From JANXSD01 sp043758125 (lineage in GTDB: Bacteria > Bacteroidota > Bacteroidia > AKYH767-A > OLB10): a stretch of DNA of 15,040 bases. Position numbers and translations under genes: made by a program. Under the pieces are notes generated by a model. The model was not told the origin of the DNA. It did no database searches and saw only the letters and a program-made list of their open reading frames with translations. Within the stretch, counting starts at the first letter, position 1; every line of letters begins with the position of its first letter. The stretch is taken from positions 1 through 15,040 of the forward strand of contig JAYVOC010000200.1 in NCBI GenBank assembly GCA_043758125.1, given 5' to 3'. Positions 7,915 through 12,943 of this stretch are shown one piece after another.

Positions 7915-8607
7915 ATGAAATTTGGCGTAGTAATATTCCCTGGCTCTAATTGCGATCAAGATCTGATTCACGTTTTAAGTAAAGTAATGAAACAAGAAGT
8001 TGTAGCGTTATGGCACAAAGATCATTCATTGCATGGATGTGATTTTGTATTTCTCCCTGGTGGATTTTCTTACGGTGATTATTTACGCTCTGGAGCTATT
8101 GCACGTTTCTCTCCTATCATGCAAGAAGTATTAGAGTTTGCCGATAAAGGTGGATTCGTTTTCGGAATATGTAATGGATTTCAAATATTAACAGAAGCAC
8201 ATTTATTACCTGGTGCATTATTGCAAAATAATAATCATCAGTTCATCTGCAAAAATATTCGCTTACGTGCCGAAACAGATGAGTCGATGATAAGTTCCTC
8301 CTTTACAATTGGAGAAACATTAAAAGTTCCTATCGCACATGGTGAAGGAAATTTTTACTGTGATGATACGACGCTGCAACAATTGAAAGATAATAATCAA
8401 ATTCTTTTTCGTTATTGTGATGAAAATGGAAAAGTAAATGCTGAATCTAATCCAAATGGATCATTAGAAAGTATTGCAGGAATTTGTAATAAGCAACGTA
8501 ATGTTTTCGGTATGATGCCACATCCAGAACGTGCAAGCGATGTGCTATTAGGAAATACCGATGGACACAAAATTTTTAAGTCTATTTTGAATACTGTGAT
8601 GGCGTAA
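7915..8607 (+). CDS. purQ: Phosphoribosylformylglycinamidine synthase, glutaminase subunit PurQ
   Basis: The protein has 230 residues, the full length for a stand-alone PurQ. It is a class I glutamine amidotransferase: nucleophile Cys86 in GICNGFQIL, and the His203/Glu205 pair in MMPHPERA. The start KFGVVIFPGSNCDQD and the FLPGGFSYGDYLR stretch are PurQ-specific. It supplies ammonia to PurL for step four of purine synthesis, with PurS as the third subunit, so this genome should carry separate small PurL and PurS genes rather than the fused large enzyme. It has its own promoter and a monocistronic look: the 156 bp after it contain no coupled gene. All 13 Asp codons are GAT, a useful reference for the native codon habit of this chromosome. 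Confidence 0.96.
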   Translation: MKFGVVIFPGSNCDQDLIHVLSKVMKQEVVALWHKDHSLHGCDFVFLPGGFSYGDYLRSGAIARFSPIMQEVLEFADKGGFVFGICNGFQILTEAHLLPGALLQNNNHQFICKNIRLRAETDESMISSSFTIGETLKVPIAHGEGNFYCDDTTLQQLKDNNQILFRYCDENGKVNAESNPNGSLESIAGICNKQRNVFGMMPHPERASDVLLGNTDGHKIFKSILNTVMA

Positions 8608-8612
8608 GTTAG

Positions 8613-8647
8613 AACAGGATTTAAGGATTTTTTTGATTAACAGGATT
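8613..8647 (+). repeat. Short direct repeat AACAGGATT x2
   Basis: AACAGGATT occurs at 8613-8621 and again at 8639-8647, 26 bp apart, with a related AAGGATT between them (8623-8629). Repeats of this CAGGATT/TTAACAGGATT type are scattered between genes in many environmental bacteria. Nothing here shows its function. It sits between purQ and the accessory island and may mark the left boundary. Confidence 0.5.
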
Positions 8648-8751
8648 AAAAAATATTTAGTGTTAGGTTATACTAATTTGTAGGATATAATCTTTACTTA
8701 ATTTTTGTGTAGAAGTTAGGTTTAATAGCTAGAGAGAAACGAAAAATCTTA

Positions 8752-8759
8752 TACCTTTG
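8752..8759 (+). promoter_or_regulatory. -7 element immediately upstream of the MNT gene
   Basis: TACCTTTG matches TAnnTTTG exactly and ends only 4 nt before the ATG at 8764. If used, transcription would start at or within a few bases of the start codon, giving a leaderless mRNA. I see no convincing TTG 19-21 nt upstream, so the call rests on the -7 element alone. Confidence 0.45.
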
Positions 8760-8763
8760 TTAT

Positions 8764-9054
8764 ATGTCTCAACTTAACGAAATAAGATTCGCTCTTTCGC
8801 AGATAAAAAATGAGCTGATCGAAAAGTATCATGTCAGCTCCATCGGTTTATTTGGTTCAATTGTACGTGACGATTTCTCTTTTAAAAGCGATATAGATAT
8901 TATTGTTGAATTCAGCCAACCGATCGGAGTTGAGTTTATTGATTTAGCAAATTATATCGAATTTAAGCTTAAAAAACAGATTGATCTAGTTTCAAAAAAG
9001 GGAATAAAAAAATCTTATATGAGTCAAATAGAAAAAGAAATCATTTATGTTTAA
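8764..9054 (+). CDS. MNT-type nucleotidyltransferase, solitary (MntA-like antitoxin)
   Basis: The protein has 96 residues, the usual length for a minimal nucleotidyltransferase (MNT) domain. The signature is complete: SIGLFGSIVRDDF (Gly31-Ser32), then KSDIDIIVEF with Asp43 and Asp45, and a third acidic residue in QIDLV (Asp74). Proteins of this kind normally pair with an adjacent HEPN RNase toxin, which they inactivate by AMPylation. No HEPN gene is present on either side: the next gene downstream is an unrelated antitoxin, and upstream is purQ. It is therefore either a retained solitary antitoxin or a protein acting on a partner elsewhere. The stop codon directly abuts a long imperfect palindrome. 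Confidence 0.85.
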   Translation: MSQLNEIRFALSQIKNELIEKYHVSSIGLFGSIVRDDFSFKSDIDIIVEFSQPIGVEFIDLANYIEFKLKKQIDLVSKKGIKKSYMSQIEKEIIYV

Positions 9055-9117
9055 ACGTCATATATCAGTACATTCGCACCTGCAGGAACTAGTGTATTTT
9101 CTATAAAACGTTATGTG
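9054..9117 (+). repeat. Imperfect palindrome, attC-like site 1
   Basis: Outer arms AACGT (9054-9058) and ACGTT (9108-9112) pair fully. Inside them, TATA (9061-9064) pairs with TATA (9102-9105). The core 9067-9098 is centred on CCTGCAGG (9079-9086) and pairs with a few mismatches. Two-base internal loops separate the blocks, as in integron attC sites, and GTTATGT (9110-9116) is close to the attC R' box GTTRRRY, with one mismatch. The site begins at the stop codon of the MNT gene. No integrase is in the window, so this could also be a terminator-like or unrelated palindrome. Confidence 0.4.
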
Positions 9118-9132
9118 ACATTTAAGACATAT

Positions 9133-9140
9133 TACTTTTG
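9133..9140 (+). promoter_or_regulatory. -7 element of the toxin-antitoxin pair
   Basis: TACTTTTG matches TAnnTTTG exactly, 84 nt upstream of the antitoxin ATG at 9225. It overlaps a TTG (9138) that would otherwise allow an 89-residue antitoxin. A promoter here argues for the downstream ATG. The -33 region holds only a weak TTA at 9111-9113. Confidence 0.42.
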
Positions 9141-9224
9141 AAATTATTTATTTCTCCGAGCGATACAATAGTTTTTGAGAATTATTTTAAGAAAAATCTT
9201 TATCTTAGACAACAAATTATAATT

Positions 9225-9407
9225 ATGTTACAGAAGAAGAAAGTAATCGAATCTATTCAGGAATTGCCTGCTAACTTTTCTAGTGAAGAGGCTATAGATC
9301 GAATCATACTCTTAGATAAAATTCAAGAAGGAATTAAACAATCGAAAGCTGGAAAATCACACTCGTTGAAGCAAGTAGAAACCAGATTAAAGAAATGGTT
9401 GAAGTAA
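9225..9407 (+). CDS. Antitoxin of RelE/ParE-type system
   Basis: The protein has 60 residues from ATG 9225. A longer version from TTG 9138 is unlikely, because that codon lies inside a probable promoter element and the extra 29 residues look unlike the family. The sequence KKVIESIQELPANFSSEEAIDRIILLDKIQEGIKQ, written here only in outline, has the VI-x-x-I-x-x-LP...S-x-E-x-x-I-D-R-I-x-x-L-x-K-I-x-x-G pattern. Together with the ending S-L-K-Q-V-E-x-R-L-K-K-W-L-K, this is typical of short antitoxins encoded directly before ParE/RelE toxins in Bacteroidota. It should wrap and neutralise the toxin and repress the operon. It overlaps the toxin gene by 13 bp, which couples their translation. Confidence 0.75.
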   Translation: MLQKKKVIESIQELPANFSSEEAIDRIILLDKIQEGIKQSKAGKSHSLKQVETRLKKWLK

Positions 9408-9706
9408 AGGTAATCGAGCGAGCGCTTTCTGACATTGAAGCAATCGGAGAATTTATTTCTAGAGATTCTGAAAAGTACGGCAAACTAACGGTTCAAGGAA
9501 TCTACGAAACTATTAAATATCTCAACGAATTCCCGGAAATTGGCAGAATCGTTCCAGAAGCAAATATTAAATCCATTCGCGAAGTTTTTTATGGTAATTA
9601 TCGCATTATTTATTTAACAATTTCCAAGAAACGAATCGATGTAATTGCAATTCATAATTCAGCGCAGCGACTAACGAAAGTACACCTTACCAGAAGAAGG
9701 AAATAA
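9395..9706 (+). CDS. RelE/ParE superfamily toxin
   Basis: The protein has 103 residues. The start VEVKVIERALSDIEAIGEFIS is the A-x-x-D-L-x-x-I-x-x-Y/F-I helix pattern of ParE/RelE toxins. The segment FPEIGRIVPE, then REVFYGNYRIIYLTISKKRIDVIAIHNSAQRL, is the conserved beta-sheet with the YRIIY core. Sequences of the ParE branch act on DNA gyrase; RelE types cleave ribosome-bound mRNA. The sequence does not settle which applies, because the C-terminal basic and His residues (IHNSAQ) are compatible with several subgroups. The overlap with the antitoxin is 13 bp. The C-terminus is strongly basic (HLTRRRK). The stop lies 6 bp before another imperfect palindrome. Confidence 0.88.
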   Translation: MVEVKVIERALSDIEAIGEFISRDSEKYGKLTVQGIYETIKYLNEFPEIGRIVPEANIKSIREVFYGNYRIIYLTISKKRIDVIAIHNSAQRLTKVHLTRRRK

Positions 9707-9711
9707 ACTAG

Positions 9712-9797
9712 ACATAACAGCTAAGTACCACGCCGCACAAAATTTTTGTTTACTTTTAAATTATAGTTTGCAGCAGCTTAACAGCATTACATTATGT
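9712..9797 (+). repeat. Imperfect palindrome, attC-like site 2
   Basis: Outer arms ACATAA (9712-9717) and TTATGT (9792-9797) are perfectly complementary. Inside them TAAG (9722-9725) pairs with CTTA (9777-9780), and GCCGCACAA (9732-9740) pairs with TTTGCAGC (9767-9774) with one bulge and one mismatch. ACATAAC is the exact reverse complement of GTTATGT in site 1. The right end ACATTATGTG (9789-9798) matches ACGTTATGTG (9108-9117) at 9 of 10 bases. The GTT of an R' box is ATT here, which would weaken recombination. The stem is AT-rich, so chance pairing cannot be excluded. Confidence 0.4.
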
Positions 9798-9819
9798 GTA
9801 ACTTTTTAAAATATAAAAA

Positions 9820-9924
9820 ATGAAAGAGAATAGTTTTAAAAAATTCATCTATTTTACAATAGTACTATCATTTTTTATAATATCTGTAGTCTACATTTAT
9901 GGGTTTCACAATACAACAAAATAA
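9820..9924 (+). CDS. Small single-span membrane peptide (34 aa), hypothetical
   Basis: ATG at 9820 to TAA at 9922-9924 encodes 34 residues. Six polar or basic residues (KENSFKK) are followed by about 19 hydrophobic ones (FIYFTIVLSFFIISVVYIY) and a short polar tail (GFHNTTK), the shape of a one-pass membrane peptide. It lies 5 bp before the next gene in the same direction, so it could be a leader gene or the first member of that operon. I recognise no family. AT-rich DNA readily produces such frames, so it is a candidate rather than a certain gene. Confidence 0.4.
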   Translation: MKENSFKKFIYFTIVLSFFIISVVYIYGFHNTTK

Positions 9925-9929
9925 AAAAT

Positions 9930-10619
9930 ATGACATTTTTAAACGTAAACTTTGAAACGGAAGCATCTACACTTGAAAGTTTTGACCGAATTGCAGGCAA
10001 AATTTCCAAGGATATTAATCTAAAAATAAACGACACTTACTATAGACTTGTTGACTTTGAGTTTTACACATTTTCTAAGGCTATACCCGACCCACACACT
10101 TATAAAAGCGACCTACAATTGCAATCAGGCAAACTATACCTTCACAGTTCAGGCGTTGACATAACATTTGGAGACGGTGAAAACTATGGTGGAATTTTGC
10201 TTAGAAGTGTTGTGAAACTTTATGATGGTAGCGAACTGGCTAACGGTTTTTTAAAACGGCAGTATGACGGACCTCAAATTGTAGCTACAGAACTTTTTTC
10301 AAACCTTAATTCGCTTTTTAGTTCAGAAAAAAATGAAATTTTAATCATTGATATAAATGAGCATAACCAAGGCGCTTTCTTTTTTCCAGCAAAAAAAGTT
10401 GTGAAAACCAAAAGAGTTGGATTGACACCAAAACCGAATGACACAGAAGATTTTTATAGGAATTTACCCCTTCGGTACATTACAGTTTTGCCCAAATTTC
10501 CGGATTTTAAACAAGCATTAAAAGGCATAGAAGGTATTTTAGACGAACAAGTATTAAACGGCAAAATGTCTATCAAAGAAGCTCAAGAAATTTTAGGATA
10601 TCAAAAGAAATTTCAATGA
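9930..10619 (+). CDS. Diverged alkyladenine DNA glycosylase (MPG/AAG)-like protein
   Basis: The protein has 229 residues, near the usual bacterial MPG length. No certain family hit can be named by eye, but blocks appear in MPG order. RLVDFEFYTF with Glu44, followed by PDPHTY, resembles V-E-x-E-A-Y...D-x-A-S-H, where the Glu is catalytic. GKLYLHSSGVDITFG, then GGILLRSVVKL, resembles Y-V-Y-L-x-Y-G-M-x-x-x-x-N-V and A-V-L-I-R-A-L. YDGPQIVATEL resembles G-P-G-K-L. KRVGLTP and DFYRNLPLRYI resemble R-I-G-I and W-R-F-Y. The Tyr and Arg residues of the nucleotide-flipping loops are not clearly kept, so activity may differ or be lost. The gene overlaps the deiminase-like gene by 4 bp. Asp codons are 10 GAC to 5 GAT, unlike the housekeeping genes. 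The assignment is an inference. Confidence 0.5.
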   Translation: MTFLNVNFETEASTLESFDRIAGKISKDINLKINDTYYRLVDFEFYTFSKAIPDPHTYKSDLQLQSGKLYLHSSGVDITFGDGENYGGILLRSVVKLYDGSELANGFLKRQYDGPQIVATELFSNLNSLFSSEKNEILIIDINEHNQGAFFFPAKKVVKTKRVGLTPKPNDTEDFYRNLPLRYITVLPKFPDFKQALKGIEGILDEQVLNGKMSIKEAQEILGYQKKFQ

Positions 10620-11479
10620 TAACTGACAGCCAAACTGACTTTGTATATTTAGCAGACACACTACCCAAAAACTATCCAGTCTTTTGTAAGCGTTTTGAAA
10701 AAGTTTTAAAAGACTGTAATATTTCATTCGACTTTTTGCCACAAACAAAGGACGTTTGGGCTGTTGACTATATGCCAATCCAAACTGATTTAAATAAATT
10801 TTTACGGTTTGTTTATAATCCCTCATACTTACAAACAAAAAAGTATTTGAAAACGATTTCGGACGTTGATGAAATTTGCAAAGCAATTGGAATTGAAACT
10901 TTGAAAACAGATATTATCATTGACGGTGGTAATGTAACACGTTGGACAAATAAGGTTATTATGACAGATCGTGTTTTTAAGGACAATCCAACTTTTGAAC
11001 GCAAGCAATTAATTAAAAAACTTTACGAATTGTTGCAAGTTGACAAACTCTATTTTGTCCCCGAACAACCAGGCGACTTTACAGGTCATTCGGACGGAAT
11101 GGTTCGTTTTGTTGACGAACACACAGTAATCATTAACGACTACAAAAAAGAAAATTTTTATAGAGCTTTTGAAATTGCCATTCAGAACACGGGACTTGAT
11201 TATATCACAATTCCTTACAATGTATACGACAACAAAAGCATTGACCATGCAAATGGCGATTATATAAACTATTTGCAAATGAAAAATACTGTAATCATTC
11301 CGACATTTGGCATTAAAGAGGACGACTTGGCAGTAAGACAATTAGAAACAATATTCGCTGGACAGACTATTGCAACGATTGAAAGCAATGAAATCGCTTA
11401 TGATGGTGGAATACTGAACTGCATAACGTGGAATATACAGAACGGGAATATACAGAACGAAAAGCAAAACCTTCAGTAA
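10616..11479 (+). CDS. Agmatine/peptidyl-arginine deiminase (PAD_porph) family protein
   Basis: The protein has 287 residues, shorter than the 340-370 usual for agmatine deiminase, and lacks the N-terminal P-A-E-W-x-P-H block. Pentein-fold landmarks are present: KDVWAVDYMPIQ (Trp48, Asp51; usually W-x-R-D-x-G-P), IIDGGNV (102-107), GHSDGMVRFV (His158, Asp160), and YDGGILNCITW with the candidate nucleophile Cys269. The usual His before that Cys (G-G-x-H-C) is Asn, and the Arg of W-x-R-D is Val. Core catalytic residues Asp, His and Cys therefore remain, but the substrate pocket is altered. Known members hydrolyse guanidino groups to ureido groups. ATGA overlap with the glycosylase-like gene indicates co-expression. 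Asp codons are 19 GAC to 7 GAT. Confidence 0.75.
   Translation: MITDSQTDFVYLADTLPKNYPVFCKRFEKVLKDCNISFDFLPQTKDVWAVDYMPIQTDLNKFLRFVYNPSYLQTKKYLKTISDVDEICKAIGIETLKTDIIIDGGNVTRWTNKVIMTDRVFKDNPTFERKQLIKKLYELLQVDKLYFVPEQPGDFTGHSDGMVRFVDEHTVIINDYKKENFYRAFEIAIQNTGLDYITIPYNVYDNKSIDHANGDYINYLQMKNTVIIPTFGIKEDDLAVRQLETIFAGQTIATIESNEIAYDGGILNCITWNIQNGNIQNEKQNLQ
11430..11459 (+). repeat. 15-bp perfect tandem duplication in the deiminase-like gene
   Basis: GGAATATACAGAACG occurs twice in direct succession (11430-11444 and 11445-11459). It is in frame and adds five residues near the C-terminus (NIQNGNIQNE). It probably arose by slippage and lies after the catalytic Cys, so it should be tolerated. Confidence 0.9.
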
Positions 11480-11486
11480 CAGCTGA

Positions 11487-11522
11487 GGCTTCGTTGCGTC
11501 CAGAGGACGAATAATGAAGGCC
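11487..11522 (+). repeat. Imperfect stem-loop after the deiminase-like gene (site 3)
   Basis: GGCTTCGTTGCGTCC (11487-11501) pairs with GGACGAATAATGAAGGCC (11505-11522). CGTCC/GGACG form the inner helix over an AGA loop, and GGCTTC/GAAGGCC form the outer helix, with an unpaired central loop and one extra-helical G. It starts 8 bp after the stop codon. There is no T-run, so it is not a classic intrinsic terminator. The two-helix shape with an internal bulge resembles the other two sites, but a GTTRRRY box is not evident. Confidence 0.5.
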
Positions 11523-11539
11523 GTGGTGCACTGAACCAC
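11523..11539 (+). repeat. Small hairpin GTGGT/ACCAC
   Basis: GTGGT (11523-11527) and ACCAC (11535-11539) flank a 7-nt loop, directly after the larger stem-loop. It lies in the 98-bp gap between two convergent transcription units and could act from either side as a weak bidirectional terminator or as part of site 3. Confidence 0.4.
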
Positions 11540-11577
11540 TTGTGTGTGAGGGGAAATAAGATTATGGGGAATTTTTC

Positions 11578-12351
11578 TTATAAAAACAAAGCAGTATACG
11601 CTCTCTTAAAATATTGTTTGATCTTTCGAAGTGGCTTCATAATGATAGTAGAAAAATTTGGTTTCAAACCATTTAATTTCCATGCAAGTTTGTCTTCTAA
11701 ATTTGCTTTTAGCTTTACGAAAAAACTAACGTTACTTACACCACCCATTCGCATTTTAACTATCACCTGCGGCAAGTAAGCAAGCTTAATATTGTTTTTA
11801 TGAATTAAGCGAAGCATCAATTCATAATCAGCAGAAAGTTTCAACTCGGTATTGAAGCCGCCAAATTTTTCATACACTTCTTTGCGAACAAAAAATGTTG
11901 GATGTGGAGGCATCCATCCCTTTAAAAAATCACCTTCTTGATATTCTCCCGATTCCCAAACGCGCATCGATTTATTTGTATCGTTACGATTAACGAAAAC
12001 TAAATCTGCATACACACCTTCAATACTTGGATCCTCAGCAAATTTTTTCATCACATTACTGATCACAGTTTCATTTGCATAAAGATCATCCGAATGTAAC
12101 ATCCCAATCACATCACCAGTAGCATGTTTGATGCCTTTGTTCAATGCATCGTATAAACCTTTATCTCTTTCAGAAACAATTTTAGCAATTCCTGATTTGT
12201 ATTTATCAACGATCTGTAACGTAGTATCTTTTGATTTACCATCAATGATGATATATTCAAGATTCGGATAATCCTGACTAGTAACAGACTTTAAAGTGTC
12301 TTCAAGTGTTTGAGCACTGTTATAAGTAATGGTGATAATGGAAATTTTCAT
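11578..12351 (-). CDS. Glycosyltransferase family 2
   Basis: The protein has 257 residues with a GT-A fold. SIITITYNSAQTLEDTLKS at the N-terminus is the nucleotide-sugar binding start. IIIDGKSKDTT and GLYDALNKGIKHATGD follow, then HSDDLY (86-91), the DXD-type metal site. PPHPTFFVRKEVY and SADYELMLRL (173-182) form the acceptor region with the likely catalytic acid. A basic C-terminal tail (RKIKQYFKRAY) suggests membrane association. It transfers a sugar from a nucleotide donor to a growing surface-polysaccharide or lipid-linked chain; the sugar cannot be told. It is the last gene of the minus-strand operon, 10 bp after the acetyltransferase gene, and faces the accessory island. Confidence 0.92.
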   Translation of the reverse strand: MKISIITITYNSAQTLEDTLKSVTSQDYPNLEYIIIDGKSKDTTLQIVDKYKSGIAKIVSERDKGLYDALNKGIKHATGDVIGMLHSDDLYANETVISNVMKKFAEDPSIEGVYADLVFVNRNDTNKSMRVWESGEYQEGDFLKGWMPPHPTFFVRKEVYEKFGGFNTELKLSADYELMLRLIHKNNIKLAYLPQVIVKMRMGGVSNVSFFVKLKANLEDKLAWKLNGLKPNFSTIIMKPLRKIKQYFKRAYTALFL

Positions 12352-12361
12352 GAAGTGCTTT

Positions 12362-12943
12362 TTACTGTGTTATTTTTCGATCGCGAATCTTTACCGCAGG
12401 ATTTCCTTTATACAATGAATATGCCTGAAGGGTTTCGGTAGCCACTGAATCTACAGAGAGTATAGCATGCGTTTTAAGGCTCACTCCCGGACAAACTGTT
12501 GACATTGCTCCAACCCAAGCTCCATCTTCTAATACAATTGGCAATACAACCAAATCGAAGGTGCTTTTTTTATAGTTATGATTCCCACAAAGTAACATAG
12601 ATCCCTGGCTCAAGCAGCAATTCTTACCAATCTTCACTTTCGCTAAATTATCAATCCACACGCGCTCTCCAATCCAGCTGTTATCACCTATTTCCAATAG
12701 CCACGGATACTTAATGTTAACTGACGGCTTTATAACAACACCACGGCCTATTTTCGCACCAAATAAGCGAAGCAATAAAACCTTTACACTAGAGATTGGA
12801 TTTAATGGATTCATAAAAAAAAGTACATTCACAAAATACCAGAATGCCATTTTGATTTTTCCCGCACCAGTATTATACCAACTGTTATCGTACTTCGATA
12901 AATCGGTTTGTATCTTTTCTTGAATTGTAGAATCGTTGCTCAT
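12362..12943 (-). CDS. wcaF: WcaF-like acyltransferase (left-handed beta-helix)
   Basis: The protein has 193 residues. A short N-terminal region (DLSKYDNSWYNTGAGKIK, then a hydrophobic stretch to about 60) is followed by hexapeptide repeats: IGRGVVIKPSVNIKYPW, IGDNSWIGERVWI, IGKNCCLSQGSML. GNHNYKKSTFD supplies the catalytic His122, and VLEDGAWVGAMSTVCPGV the final coils. The order and the GNHNY motif match the putative colanic-acid acetyltransferase WcaF, which O-acetylates exopolysaccharide precursors using acetyl-CoA. It overlaps the upstream GT4 gene by ATGA (12940-12943) and is followed 10 bp later by the GT2 gene, all one operon. The symbol is by family similarity; the polymer made here need not be colanic acid. 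Confidence 0.85.
   Translation of the reverse strand: MSNDSTIQEKIQTDLSKYDNSWYNTGAGKIKMAFWYFVNVLFFMNPLNPISSVKVLLLRLFGAKIGRGVVIKPSVNIKYPWLLEIGDNSWIGERVWIDNLAKVKIGKNCCLSQGSMLLCGNHNYKKSTFDLVVLPIVLEDGAWVGAMSTVCPGVSLKTHAILSVDSVATETLQAYSLYKGNPAVKIRDRKITQ

Noticed and set aside
8613..8647. AACAGGATT repeats as a CRISPR or IS end
   Set aside because: Only two short copies, no regular spacers, no transposase.
9138..9224. N-terminal extension of the antitoxin from TTG 9138
   Set aside because: The TTG lies within a perfect -7 promoter element, and the added residues do not fit the short antitoxin family.
11421..11430. GCATAACGTG in the deiminase gene as an attC left box
   Set aside because: It is complementary to ACGTTATG of site 1, but lies in coding sequence before the catalytic Cys codon region ends and has no matching right box with clear pairing.
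10616..11479. Calling the deiminase-like gene agmatine deiminase AguA
   Set aside because: The N-terminal block, the Arg of W-x-R-D and the His of G-G-x-H-C are absent, and no polyamine genes are near.
11540..11779. 79-codon + strand frame after the deiminase-like gene
   Set aside because: It lies mostly inside the well-supported GT2 gene on the other strand and has no family-like pattern.
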